Shown here piece by piece: positions 18,371 through 28,615 of a stretch of DNA of 64,000 bases; positions within the stretch are counted from its first letter, which is position 1; each line of letters starts with the position of its first letter. Made by a program: the position numbers and the translations under genes. Below the pieces are notes generated by a model. The model saw only the letters and a program-made list of their open reading frames with translations, was not told where the DNA came from and made no database searches. Where the stretch lies: contig NZ_RBXT01000001.1 in assembly GCF_003635045.1 (NCBI RefSeq), positions 1,178,001-1,242,000 on the forward strand, in the 5' to 3' direction. This DNA is from Terracoccus luteus (GTDB lineage: Bacteria > Actinomycetota > Actinomycetes > Actinomycetales > Dermatophilaceae).

Positions 18371-18819
18371 CGGGGCCGCCGCTGCACGACCGCCGCGGCC
18401 ACGACCATCGGGGCCGCCACCAGCGCCCCCGCGACGACGAGCACGAGGCCGGGGATGCCGTCGCGGTACAGGCTGTTGACGACGCCGAGGGTGACGACCA
18501 TGACCGCGAGCGTTCCCACCAGCCCCCAGCGGCTCACCCGCCGGACCCCGTGCGGGACGGTCCGTGCCGCGCGGGTCTGCCAGGCTGCGAGCGCGAGGGC
18601 CAGCACGGCGTAGCCGGCCGTCGAGACCCAGCCGGGCACCAGGGCCGGCTCGACCCGGGTCACGGCGAAGTAGGCGCCCACGAGCAACCCGAACGCCGCG
18701 GTCGCCACGGCGTGGACGCGGCGGTCGCCGGGTCGGTCGATGGCGGCGGACCCGGCGGCCTCGAGAGCGGCCCGGGCCGCCGCGCGGTCGGTCGTGTCGT
18801 CGGTCGTGTCGTCGGACAT
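18367..18819 (-). CDS. Four-helix membrane protein of a regulator pair
   Basis: 150 residues from ATG 18819 (GAGGTG at 7 nt). An upstream ATG at 18849 sits 7 nt after the -10 and could be a leaderless start instead, adding 10 residues. After an acidic N-terminus (~35 residues) come four hydrophobic segments near 42-60, 72-90, 102-120 and 125-145. There are no recognisable catalytic motifs. Size and the overlapping winged-helix gene resemble small 2TM/DUF-type membrane proteins under autogenous control. Function unknown. Confidence 0.75.
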   Translation of the reverse strand: MSDDTTDDTTDRAAARAALEAAGSAAIDRPGDRRVHAVATAAFGLLVGAYFAVTRVEPALVPGWVSTAGYAVLALALAAWQTRAARTVPHGVRRVSRWGLVGTLAVMVVTLGVVNSLYRDGIPGLVLVVAGALVAAPMVVAAAVVQRRPR

Positions 18820-18856
18820 GGTCGGCACCTCACGGTTCGAGTGGCTCATGTCATCG

Positions 18857-18885
18857 ACGGTAGGAAATACTTTCCACATCGTCAA
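18857..18885 (-). promoter_or_regulatory. Promoter of the membrane protein/regulator operon
   Basis: Minus-strand TTGACG (18880-18885), a 17-nt spacer and TACCGT (18857-18862). This is among the best-formed promoters in the window. The spacer is filled by the operator-like palindrome. Confidence 0.8.
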
Positions 18886-18893
18886 GTACTTTC
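18863..18893. promoter_or_regulatory. Probable operator of the winged-helix regulator
   Basis: GGAAATACTTTCC (18863-18875, near-palindrome) and AAGTACTTTC (18884-18893). The AA(A/G)TACTTTC core repeats with a 19-bp offset, about two helical turns, covering the spacer and -35. Confidence 0.65.
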
Positions 18894-18949
18894 TCGGGTC
18901 CGACAAGATCGGGCCGGGGTGCGCTGGTGGACGGCGGGGATGCCGCGTG

Positions 18950-18966
18950 GTGTCCGAGATCGGGCC
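18950..18966. repeat. 17-bp dispersed repeat, copy 2
   Basis: Identical to 17977-17993, same orientation, non-coding. Confidence 0.7.
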
Positions 18967-19075
18967 GTGGCGCGAAAGTCGTTCTGCCACGGCGACACTC
19001 GGTCGCCGACGCCGCACGGAGGCCAGGTCGTAGGCTGGACGACGACCCTCACCGACCGAGCGAGCGGAGCCGCCC

Positions 19076-19204
19076 ATGTCCACCGTCCCTGCCGACGACG
19101 CCGGTACCGAGGTCCCGCACGACCACGAGCTCGAGGTGCTCGTGGACGACGAGACCGTGCCGCCCCGCCCCGAGGAGGAGGTCGCCGACGCCGGCAGTGA
19201 CTGA
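19076..19204 (+). CDS. Small acidic protein, 42 aa
   Basis: ATG 19076 with GGAG 7 nt upstream and TAGGCT at 19031 as possible -10. The product is 42 residues, strongly acidic (many Asp/Glu, no Lys), with a VPHDHELEVLVDDETVPPRPEEE core and no Cys or membrane helix. I do not recognise a family. It lies before the leuA leader region on the same strand. Codon use (GAC/GAG/GTG/CCG) is like genes around it, which favours a real gene, but it is short. Confidence 0.5.
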   Translation: MSTVPADDAGTEVPHDHELEVLVDDETVPPRPEEEVADAGSD

Positions 19205-19271
19205 CGGCGAGACGCGGATCTCACGATGCGGGCAGCACGGCCCGGGGGTGGACGACGAGACCGCCCCGCAA

Positions 19272-19277
19272 TACGGT
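19272..19277 (+). promoter_or_regulatory. -10 box of leuL-leuA transcript
   Basis: TACGGT, then 6 nt, then the GTG of the leader peptide, placing the transcript start on the leader start codon. Confidence 0.75.
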
Positions 19278-19283
19278 GACGGT

Positions 19284-19312
19284 GTGCGTGCGGTGGGCCT
19301 GCTCCTTCTTTG

Positions 19313-19328
<16 letters not shown>
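19284..19328 (+). CDS. leuL: leuA leader peptide (Leu attenuation)
   Basis: GTG-initiated 14-residue peptide, MRAVGLLLLCRDEA, with four successive Leu codons CTG CTC CTT CTT. CTT is very rare in this genome, which would sharpen sensing of charged tRNA-Leu. It begins leaderless, 6 nt after TACGGT. It ends just inside the first stem of the attenuator. Ribosome stalling on the Leu run should expose downstream pairing and allow leuA transcription when leucine is short. Confidence 0.88.
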
Positions 19329-21134
<1,806 letters not shown>

Positions 21135-21144
21135 TCCGAGCGGT

Positions 21145-21178
21145 CGGCCGGGACGCCGTCGTGGCGACGTCCCGGCCG
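21145..21178. terminator. Terminator between convergent leuA and mycothiol enzyme
   Basis: CGGCCGGGACG (21145-21155) pairs perfectly with CGTCCCGGCCG (21168-21178) over a 12-nt loop. Confidence 0.8.
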
Positions 21179-21241
21179 TGAGGCGCCCGTCCCCACAGGC
21201 ATCGCCCGGGAGACAGGCCTCGGCGGTGGCCCAGGGACGCG

Positions 21242-22066
21242 TCAGTCGACCGCCCGGGAGACCACCCGGTCGACGGCCGCGAGGGCGTCGGCGTCGCCCA
21301 CGCGGGTGACCTCGCCTGCCGGTGGCCGGTTCCACAGCCAGGCGTCGAGGTCGGCGGCCGTGCCGCAGACCTCGGTCGTCACACCGGGCCGGGCGCCCTG
21401 GGCGACGTCGAGGGCGAGCACGTCGAGCTCGTCACCGTCGGATTCGGTGCCGTGCACCCGCAACGGCGTGACCGTCCACGTGTGCATGGTGTCGACCGCC
21501 GACACCACGACGGCGCCGCCGAGGGGGTCGGCCGCGAGCCCCGGCTCGGCCGGGTCGTCCTCGTGGCCCCGCATGACGACGAGGGCCTCGTCGACGCCGT
21601 CGGCGGACAGGCAGGGGTCGAGGGGGGTCCGCTGCCCGGTGGTCAGCTCGGCGTCGAGCCGGTGCACGAGCGCCTCGTGGGCCTGACGGCGCGCGATGTA
21701 GCCGACCGTGTGGTCGTCGGCCCACATCCAGCGCTCGGTGTCGGCGGGCAGCTGCGACAGCACCCGGCGCAGCCGGGCGGTCGCGTGGTCGAAGAACGCG
21801 AGCAGGCCCTCACGGTCGGCCGGGCGGGCCACGCGCGCTGCCTCGACCGCCGCCAGACCACCCCGCTCGGTCACCCCCTGCTCGACGATCTCGCCCCAGA
21901 ACCACTGCACCTCCGCGAGGTGCCACAGCAGGTCGTCGGCCGACCAGTCGGGGCACGTGGGCACGCGCGCGGCCGGGTCGGCATCCGCGAGCACCGTTCT
22001 GAAACGGGCGGACTCACGCTCGAGGTGGTCGGCGAACGGCAACGGGGTCGGTACTCGCGACGTCAC
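21242..22066 (-). CDS. Maleylpyruvate isomerase family, mycothiol-dependent-type enzyme
   Basis: 274 residues from GTG 22066 (AAGGTGG upstream). The N-terminal DinB/MDMPI four-helix domain has VPTCPDWSADDLLWHLAEVQWFWGEIV and the later metal ligands in YIARRQAHEALVHRLDAE. The C-terminal SCP2-like domain is about 180-274. Members use mycothiol as cofactor for isomerisation or detoxification, but most paralogues have no proven substrate. It is convergent with leuA, and 15 bp separate it from the alkB stop. Calling it a true maleylpyruvate isomerase would go beyond the evidence. Confidence 0.88.
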   Translation of the reverse strand: MTSRVPTPLPFADHLERESARFRTVLADADPAARVPTCPDWSADDLLWHLAEVQWFWGEIVEQGVTERGGLAAVEAARVARPADREGLLAFFDHATARLRRVLSQLPADTERWMWADDHTVGYIARRQAHEALVHRLDAELTTGQRTPLDPCLSADGVDEALVVMRGHEDDPAEPGLAADPLGGAVVVSAVDTMHTWTVTPLRVHGTESDGDELDVLALDVAQGARPGVTTEVCGTAADLDAWLWNRPPAGEVTRVGDADALAAVDRVVSRAVD

Positions 22067-22081
22067 GACGCCACCTTTCGT

Positions 22082-22732
22082 TCAGCGGACGCCCGCAACC
22101 CGGAACTGCACCGAGATGCGCGGGCCGAGCGGCTCGGCGGTCTTCGGCACGCAGTGGTCCCACGTGCGCTGGCACGAGCCTCCCATGACGACGAGGTCAC
22201 CGTGCCCCAACGGGTAGCGCAGGCTGCGTCCGCCGGCGCCCTCGACCGGGCGACCGTCACGGGGCCGCAGCGCGAGGGTGCGCGGCGAGCCGAGCGAGAG
22301 GATGGCGATCATCGTGTCGCTGTCCCGCGAACGGCCGATGCGGTCACCGTGCCAGGCCACGCTGTCGCGCCCGTCGCGGTAGAGGCACAGCCCCGCGGTG
22401 ACGAACGGCTCGCCGAGCTCGCCCGCGTAGTGACGGCTGAGGGCGTCGCGCGCCTGCGCGAGCATGGGGTGGGGCAGCGGCTCGTCGCCACCGTAGAACT
22501 TCGTCAGCCGCGGCACGTCGACGACCGAGTCGTACATCTGCCGCCGTTCGGCGTGCCACGGCACGTCGCGCAGCAGGGCTGCGAAGAGCTCGTCGCCCGC
22601 GGCCAGCCACCCGGGCCGCACGTCGACCCACGCCCCGAGCGCGAGCGGATGCCGGGTGGTGCCGACGCGCAGGTCGCGCAGCGTCATCTCGTCGGTGAGG
22701 TCGAGCAGCGACCCCTGGAGCGTCAGGTCCAT
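22082..22732 (-). CDS. alkB: Alpha-ketoglutarate-dependent dioxygenase AlkB
   Basis: 216 residues from ATG 22732. The jelly-roll Fe(II)/2-oxoglutarate enzyme has His128 and Asp130 in AWHGDRIG, His193 in TWDHCVPK and the 2-oxoglutarate Arg pair in RISVQFR (205, 211). It removes alkyl lesions (1-meA, 3-meC) from DNA or RNA by oxidative demethylation. The start is leaderless: TAGGCT is 7 nt upstream on the minus strand. Residues LYRDGRDSVAWHGD fit the bacterial ALKBH-like branch. Confidence 0.93.
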   Translation of the reverse strand: MDLTLQGSLLDLTDEMTLRDLRVGTTRHPLALGAWVDVRPGWLAAGDELFAALLRDVPWHAERRQMYDSVVDVPRLTKFYGGDEPLPHPMLAQARDALSRHYAGELGEPFVTAGLCLYRDGRDSVAWHGDRIGRSRDSDTMIAILSLGSPRTLALRPRDGRPVEGAGGRSLRYPLGHGDLVVMGGSCQRTWDHCVPKTAEPLGPRISVQFRVAGVR

Positions 22733-22739
22733 GGGACCC

Positions 22740-22745
22740 AGCCTA
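22740..22745 (-). promoter_or_regulatory. -10 box of leaderless alkB
   Basis: Minus-strand TAGGCT, 7 nt before the ATG. Confidence 0.55.
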
Positions 22746-22843
22746 CCCCCGTCCGTCGAACACGCGTTCGATCGAGCGGCTGACGGACATGACGACGACG
22801 ACGCGACGGGCGTGGCCGCCACCACCCGGCATCCGTCACGGTG

Positions 22844-22849
22844 GACAAT
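22844..22849 (+). promoter_or_regulatory. -10 box of leaderless recO
   Basis: GACAAT, 6 nt before ATG 22856. Confidence 0.6.
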
Positions 22850-22855
22850 GGGGCC

Positions 22856-23623
22856 ATGCCTCTCTACCGCGACGAGGCGATCGTGCTGCGCACCCACAAG
22901 CTGGGGGAGGCCGACCGCATCATCACCCTGCTGACCCGCACGCGGGGTCGGGTGCGTGCGGTCGCCAAGGGGGTGCGTCGCACCCGGTCGCGGTTCGGCT
23001 CGCGGCTCGAGCCCGGCATGGTCGTCGACGTGCAGTGCTACGAGGGGCGCAACCTCGACACGGTGACGCAGGTCGAGACGCTCGCCCCCTACGGCGATGC
23101 CATCGCGCGCGACTACGCGGCGTGGACCACGGCCACCGTCATGCTCGAGACCGCCCTGCAGCTGAGCGAGGAGCACGAGCCGCAGACCCAGCAGTACCTC
23201 CTGCTCGCCGGCGCACTGCGGTCGCTGGCCGAGCACGCGCACGACCCCGGCCTCGTCCTCGACGCCTTCCTGCTGCGCTCGCTCGCCGTCGCGGGGTGGG
23301 CGCCGAGCTTCGTCGACTGCGCCCGGTGCGGGGCGCCGGGGCCGCACCGGGCCTTCAACGTGCAGGCGGGTGGGGCGGTGTGCAGCGGATGCCGGCCGCC
23401 CGGGTCGAGCGCGCCCGCGCCGGAGACCTTCCTGCTGCTCGCGGCCCTGCTCTCGGGCGACTGGGAGACCGCCGACGCCAGCGACGACCGGCACCGGCGC
23501 CAGGGCAACGGGCTCGTCGCCGCCTTCCTCCAGTGGCACGTCGAGCGGGGGCTGCGCTCGCTGCGGCTGGTCGACCTCACGCCCCGGGCCGTCGTCGAGC
23601 CGCCGGCCGCCGCGCCGGCTTGA
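22856..23623 (+). CDS. recO: DNA repair protein RecO
   Basis: 255 residues. The N-terminal OB fold (1-80, [42 protein letters not shown]) binds DNA. The helical middle leads to a zinc finger with Cys155, Cys158, Cys176 and Cys179. RecO loads RecA with RecR at gaps. ATG 22856 is preferred over an in-frame GTG at 22841 because GACAAT is then spaced 6 nt for a leaderless start, and [11 protein letters not shown] is the usual beginning. uppS follows after 90 bp, as in many actinobacteria. Confidence 0.96.
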   Translation: MPLYRDEAIVLRTHKLGEADRIITLLTRTRGRVRAVAKGVRRTRSRFGSRLEPGMVVDVQCYEGRNLDTVTQVETLAPYGDAIARDYAAWTTATVMLETALQLSEEHEPQTQQYLLLAGALRSLAEHAHDPGLVLDAFLLRSLAVAGWAPSFVDCARCGAPGPHRAFNVQAGGAVCSGCRPPGSSAPAPETFLLLAALLSGDWETADASDDRHRRQGNGLVAAFLQWHVERGLRSLRLVDLTPRAVVEPPAAAPA

Positions 23624-23650
23624 GCCCGCCCGGAACGGCCCGATGTCCCC

Positions 23651-23663
23651 TGAAACCGTTTCA
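23651..23663. promoter_or_regulatory. LacI-type palindrome before uppS
   Basis: TGAAACCGTTTCA is a near-perfect 13-bp palindrome matching the general operator shape of LacI-family regulators, in the recO-uppS gap. No LacI gene is in the window. It may be chance. Confidence 0.35.
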
Positions 23664-23713
23664 CACGCAACGTTGTTCGCCCTCACCCCGCCCCGACCGA
23701 CGAGGATCCGTCG

Positions 23714-24487
23714 ATGACGACCAGACCCTTCCCGCACCCGAGCGGCGCCACCGCACCGGTCATCCCCGCCGAGGTGCGGCCGAAGCACGTCGCCATCGTC
23801 ATGGACGGCAACGGCCGGTGGGCCAACCAGCGGGGGCTGCCGCGGACGAAGGGCCACGAGGCGGGGGAGGCGTCCCTGCTCGACGTCGTCGCGGGCGCCA
23901 TCGAGGTCGGCGTCACCCACCTGTCGGCCTACGCGTTCTCGACCGAGAACTGGCGACGCTCGCCCGACGAGGTGCGCTTCCTCATGGGGTTCAACCGTGA
24001 CGTCATCCGCCGCCGGCGTGACCAGCTGCACGAGTGGGGGGTGCGCATGCACTGGGTGGGCCGGACGCCCCGGCTGTGGCGCTCGGTCGTCAAGGAGCTC
24101 GAGGTCGCCGAGGAGCTCACCCGTCACAACACCGGCCTGACCCTCTACTTCTGCGTCAACTACGGCGGTCGCGCCGAGATCGCCGACGCGGTCAAGCGCA
24201 TCGCCGGGGACGTCAAGGACGGCCGGCTCAAGCCGTCGTCGGTCGACGAGCGCACCATCGCCCGCTACCTCGACGTGCCGAGCATGCCCGACGTCGACCT
24301 CTTCGTGCGCAGCTCGGGAGAGCAGCGCACGAGCAACTTTCTGCTGTGGCAGTCGGCGTACGCCGAGATGGTCTTCCAGAACCGGCTCTGGCCCGACTAC
24401 GACCGGCGCGACCTCTGGGCCGCCGTGGAGGAGTACGTCGCCCGAGACCGTCGGTACGGCGGGGCGGTCGACACGCCCACGGCCTGA
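23714..24487 (+). CDS. uppS: Isoprenyl transferase (undecaprenyl/decaprenyl diphosphate synthase)
   Basis: 257-residue cis-prenyltransferase. The substrate Asp31 is in [24 protein letters not shown]; later conserved blocks are [52 protein letters not shown] and the W.D(Y/F)...DL end. It makes the polyprenyl phosphate carrier for peptidoglycan and arabinogalactan-type polymers at the membrane face. Actinobacteria often have two paralogues (Z-FPP or decaprenyl); chain length cannot be decided here. Possible regulation through the upstream palindrome is speculative. Confidence 0.95.
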   Translation: MTTRPFPHPSGATAPVIPAEVRPKHVAIVMDGNGRWANQRGLPRTKGHEAGEASLLDVVAGAIEVGVTHLSAYAFSTENWRRSPDEVRFLMGFNRDVIRRRRDQLHEWGVRMHWVGRTPRLWRSVVKELEVAEELTRHNTGLTLYFCVNYGGRAEIADAVKRIAGDVKDGRLKPSSVDERTIARYLDVPSMPDVDLFVRSSGEQRTSNFLLWQSAYAEMVFQNRLWPDYDRRDLWAAVEEYVARDRRYGGAVDTPTA

Positions 24488-24621
24488 GGGTCACCGCGTC
24501 CACCTGGCGGCCATCGGGCCCTGAGACGTGGCGAGCGTGCGCCATGGCAGGTCTCCGCCATTGTCACGGCGGTGGGGGTCTGTCACGTTGGGCGCGCCCC
24601 CTCCGCGTCGAAAGGCCCTCG

Positions 24622-27600
24622 ATGTCCTGCCTGCCGCACCCCCGCCCGCGAGCGGTCCTCGCCGCGGCGGTGACCGCCACCCTCGCGGTCGGCGCCGGAA
24701 GCCTGTCCGCCGGCGCCACCACCGTCACCGCAGCGCCCGCCACCGCGACCGCTACCGCAACCGCCACCGCAACCGCGACGGCCGACGCGACCGCCGCGAC
24801 CGCCGCGGGGCCGGGCACCCCGGCAGGGCCCCCGCCGGCGGCGGCGCCGTCCGCGGGCGGCCCGTCGTCGACGCACACCGTCACCCTCGTCACGGGCGAC
24901 GTCGTCACCGTCACCACCGCCGCCGACGGGCGCACGAGCGCCGACGTGAAGCCGGCCCCGGGCTCCACCGGTGGCGTGCACACCCAGACCGTGGGCCGCA
25001 GCCTCTACGTCGTCCCCGACTCGGTGGTGCCCTTCCTCGCGGCCGGCACGCTCGACCGCGGGCTCTTCGACGTGACCGGGCTCATCGCCCAGGGGTACGA
25101 CGACGCCCACGTCGACAGCGTCCCGCTCATCGCGCAGTACGCCACGCCGTCGACGGCAAGGCGCAGCAACCCCGCCCCGACCGGGTCGACGCGGACACGC
25201 ACGCTCGAGAGCATCGGCGCCGACGCCCTGCGTGCGGACAAGACCTCGGCCCGCACGTTCTGGCGCGGCCTCGCGGGGGCGGTGGCGACGGGCGCCGGGC
25301 CGACCGGTGGCCTCTCGGGTCTCGCCGGCAAGGGCGCCAACCGGCTCACGGCCGCGGCCCCGTCCTTCACCGGCGGCGTCACGAAGCTGTGGCTCGACCG
25401 CCGGGTGCGCACGACCTTGGCCGAGACGAACGCGCAGATCGGTGCCCCCGCGGCGTGGGCCCGCGGCGCCACCGGCACCGGGGTGCGGGTCGCCGTGCTC
25501 GACACCGGGTTCGACGCCACCCACCCCGACCTCGCCGGACAGGTGGAGGAGTCGAAGAGCTTCGTGCCCGGCCAGGGCATGGCCGACGTCGACGGCCACG
25601 GGACCCACACGGCCTCCACGGTCGCGGGCACCGGTGCCGCGTCGGGCGGCGCCGAGAAGGCCGTCGCGCACGACGCCCGCCTCGTCGTCGGCAAGGTGCT
25701 CGACGACGCGGGCCAGGGTGCGGAGTCGTGGATCATCGACGGCATGGAGTGGGCCTCGGAGCAGGCGCCCATCGTCTCGATGAGCCTCGGCACCGAGAGC
25801 CCCAGCGACGGGCTCAGCCCGATGGACCAGGCGGTCGACGAGCTGACCGCGGCCAGGGGCACGCTCTTCGTCGTGGCGGCCGGCAACACCGGGTCGGTCG
25901 GCATCGGCGCCCCCGGGGCGGCCGACGCCGCCCTCACCGTGGGCAGCGTCGGGCCCACCGACGAGCGCTCGTGGTTCTCGAGCATGGGCCCGCGCAGCGA
26001 CGGGGCCCTCAAGCCCGACCTCGTCGCACCGGGCGAGGACGTCCTCGCCGCCCGGTCGGCCCAGTCCGCCGAGGGGGAGGGGCCCTACGTGCGGCTCAGC
26101 GGCACCTCGATGGCCACACCGCAGGTGGCCGGGGCGGCCGCCCTGCTGCTGCAGCAGCACCCGGGCTGGAAGGCGCCGCAGCTCAAGGCGGCCCTGACGA
26201 GCCGCTCCGCCCCGCTCGCCGGGGTGTCCCCGTTCGAGGTCGGGGCCGGGCGGCTCGACGTCCCGGCGGCCACGTTCCCCGACGTCATCGCCACCGGGTC
26301 GCTCTCGTTCGGCACCGCCACCTTCCCGCACGACGACGACCGCCCGGTGACGCGCACCGTCACCTACACGAACGTCACCGACTCGCCGGTCACCCTCGAC
26401 CTCGCCGCCACGGCCACCGCCGCCGACGGATCCGCTGCCCCCACAGGCCTGTTCACCGTGAGCGCCGACCGCGTCACGGTACCGGCCGCGGGCACCGCCG
26501 AGGTCGGCATGATCGCCGACCCGGCCCGCGGCGCGGCGGGAGCGACGTACGCGGGGACTCTCACGGCATCCGTCGCCGGTGGTGGCGCCGTGGCCGCGCG
26601 CTCGGTCTTCGGCCTCGTCGTCGAGGGCGAGCGGTACGACCTGTCGATCACTGCGACCGGGCGTGACGGCCGGCCCGCCGGCACGTTCGCCTCCGTCTAC
26701 CGGTACGGCGACCAGTACTCCTCCTACGTGCCCGTCGACGGCAAGACGACGATGCGGCTCGAGCCCGGCATCTACACCGTGACGACGTGGATGCCGGTCG
26801 CCGGCGACGGCGGCCGCGACTCCGCCGGGGTGGCGCTGCTCGGCACGCCGCGCCTCGTCGTCGACGGTGCGAAGACGGTGCGCCTCGACGCCCGCACCGC
26901 CACCGAGGTCGACGCGGTGACGCCGCGCGCGAGCGTCGACAGCGTCCGGCGCGTCAGCTGGTTCCACGACTCCGGAATCGGCGGGCCCTACGCCTCTTTC
27001 GGCGACGACTACGGGGTGACGCCGGACGTCGACGACGTCTACGCCGCCCCCACAGCGAAGGTCGCCGCCGGCCAGTACGCCATGTCGACGCGCTGGCGCC
27101 GGACGGCCCCGCTGCTCGAGCTGCGGACCGCCGGCCCGGGCGGCGTCGCCCTGCACCCGCTCGCCATCGGGGGCGCCCCCCGCCTCGACGGCCGGCTCAA
27201 CGTGCGCGGTGTCGACGCCGGGCTCGGCCGACCACGTGACCTCGTCGACCTGCCGCTCCAGGGGCAGGCGGCGGTCATCACGCGCAGCGACACCGTCGAC
27301 CCGTCCGCCGCGGCCAAGGCCGCCGCCAAGGCGGGGGCGGCCCTGCTCGTCGTCGTCAACGACCGGCCCGGTCGGCTCTGGACCGTCGTCGACGCGACCC
27401 TGCCGGTGGTGTCGCTGACGCAGGCGGAGGGCGCGGGCGTCCTGCGCGCGGCGAAGGCCGGCACGCTCCGCCTCACGGCCAAGGGCACGAGCAACACGCC
27501 CTACCTCTACGACCTCGTCGACCACCACGAAGGGCGCATCCCCGCCTCCCTCGTCTACCGGCCCACGGCGGCCGACCTCGCGACGGTGCAGCAGCGTTTC

Positions 27601-28506
27601 GTGGGGGCGACGCCGACCCGGGCCGTCGAGCGCCGCTTCGACTGCGCGACCTGGTTCTGGCCGCCGTGCATCGCCGCGTCCGAGCCGGTCACCGTGCCCT
27701 CGACCCGCACCGACTACGTGACGGCCGGGACCGACTGGTACCAGGACGTGCAGACCTACTCCGGTATCGAACAGCGGGCCGTACGAGGCACCTTTGACCG
27801 CGGCGAGAAGGCGACGACCTCGTGGCTGGGCCCGGTGACGCGGCCTCGCACCGGTGACGGCTTCTGGGGTCCGTACCGCCAGGGCGACTTCATGGCCCTC
27901 AACGTGCCGCCCGCCAGCACCGGTGACGCGGGGGTGACGGGCACGTACTGGGACGAGTCGAGCGCGACCGTCGTCTCCCGGCTCTACGCGGGTGACACCC
28001 TCCTCGACGAGACGCCCTTCCAGGCTGTGCAGACCGACGTGCCCCCGACGAGCGGGCCGACGACGTACCGCTTCGAGCAGGACACGACGCGCTCGGCCCG
28101 CACGTGGACGTACTCGACCCGGACCCACACGTCGTGGACCTTCCGCTCGCAGCACGTCGCCGACGACGCGCAGGTGCCGCAGCCGCTGCTGCAGCTCGAC
28201 TACGGCGTGCCGACCGACCTGGGCGGCCGGGTGGCCCGCGACGCGACGACGACCCTCACGCTGACACCGTCGCAGGTGCCGGGTGCGGCGGGCTCCGTCG
28301 ACCTGAAGGCCGCGACGCTGGCCCTCTCGTTCGACGACGGACGGTCGTGGCAGCAGGTCCCGCTCACCCGTCGCGGTGACACGTGGTCGGCGCGGATGGT
28401 CGTGCCGAAGGATGCCGGGTCGTTCGTCTCACTGCGGGCGAGCGCGCGTGACTCGGCGGGCGACGCGGTGACGCAGCGTGTCATCCGCGCCTTCGGGTTG
28501 CGCTGA
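24622..28506 (+). CDS. Large secreted S8 subtilase
   Basis: 1294 residues from ATG 24622 (AAAGG at 6 nt). The signal peptide (1-31) is followed by a Thr-Ala dipeptide run and an I9-like propeptide region. The S8 catalytic domain has Asp294 (VAVLDTGFDATHPD), His326 (DGHGTHTAS) and Ser496 (LSGTSMATPQVAGAAALLLQ), all intact. After about 560 come beta-rich modules, with a PA-like insert near 885-955 (AVITRSDTVDPSAAAKAAAKAGAALLVVVND) that may gate substrate access. A CDCATWFWPPC-like Cys pair near 1015 could form a disulfide. Extracellular protease; substrate unknown. A strong hairpin follows the stop. Confidence 0.92.
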   Translation: MSCLPHPRPRAVLAAAVTATLAVGAGSLSAGATTVTAAPATATATATATATATADATAATAAGPGTPAGPPPAAAPSAGGPSSTHTVTLVTGDVVTVTTAADGRTSADVKPAPGSTGGVHTQTVGRSLYVVPDSVVPFLAAGTLDRGLFDVTGLIAQGYDDAHVDSVPLIAQYATPSTARRSNPAPTGSTRTRTLESIGADALRADKTSARTFWRGLAGAVATGAGPTGGLSGLAGKGANRLTAAAPSFTGGVTKLWLDRRVRTTLAETNAQIGAPAAWARGATGTGVRVAVLDTGFDATHPDLAGQVEESKSFVPGQGMADVDGHGTHTASTVAGTGAASGGAEKAVAHDARLVVGKVLDDAGQGAESWIIDGMEWASEQAPIVSMSLGTESPSDGLSPMDQAVDELTAARGTLFVVAAGNTGSVGIGAPGAADAALTVGSVGPTDERSWFSSMGPRSDGALKPDLVAPGEDVLAARSAQSAEGEGPYVRLSGTSMATPQVAGAAALLLQQHPGWKAPQLKAALTSRSAPLAGVSPFEVGAGRLDVPAATFPDVIATGSLSFGTATFPHDDDRPVTRTVTYTNVTDSPVTLDLAATATAADGSAAPTGLFTVSADRVTVPAAGTAEVGMIADPARGAAGATYAGTLTASVAGGGAVAARSVFGLVVEGERYDLSITATGRDGRPAGTFASVYRYGDQYSSYVPVDGKTTMRLEPGIYTVTTWMPVAGDGGRDSAGVALLGTPRLVVDGAKTVRLDARTATEVDAVTPRASVDSVRRVSWFHDSGIGGPYASFGDDYGVTPDVDDVYAAPTAKVAAGQYAMSTRWRRTAPLLELRTAGPGGVALHPLAIGGAPRLDGRLNVRGVDAGLGRPRDLVDLPLQGQAAVITRSDTVDPSAAAKAAAKAGAALLVVVNDRPGRLWTVVDATLPVVSLTQAEGAGVLRAAKAGTLRLTAKGTSNTPYLYDLVDHHEGRIPASLVYRPTAADLATVQQRFVGATPTRAVERRFDCATWFWPPCIAASEPVTVPSTRTDYVTAGTDWYQDVQTYSGIEQRAVRGTFDRGEKATTSWLGPVTRPRTGDGFWGPYRQGDFMALNVPPASTGDAGVTGTYWDESSATVVSRLYAGDTLLDETPFQAVQTDVPPTSGPTTYRFEQDTTRSARTWTYSTRTHTSWTFRSQHVADDAQVPQPLLQLDYGVPTDLGGRVARDATTTLTLTPSQVPGAAGSVDLKAATLALSFDDGRSWQQVPLTRRGDTWSARMVVPKDAGSFVSLRASARDSAGDAVTQRVIRAFGLR

Positions 28507-28522
28507 GGCACAAGCCGATCCA

Positions 28523-28561
28523 CGACGGGCCCTCGCGGTGACGTACCGCGGGGGCCCGTCG
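28523..28561. terminator. Terminator after the subtilase gene
   Basis: 16-bp stem (28523-28538 with 28546-28561, one wobble pair) over a 7-nt loop, between the subtilase (+) and zur (-). Confidence 0.85.
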
Positions 28562-28615
28562 GCGTCCTGGCCCGCTCGTGCCGACGACGCGCGGATGCCG
28601 GTGGGCCGGGTCGGC

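Noticed and set aside
24742-24806. Thr-Ala dipeptide repeat in the large subtilase as a possible CRISPR or satellite
   Set aside because: It is a low-complexity linker after a signal peptide, with varied codons and no spacers.
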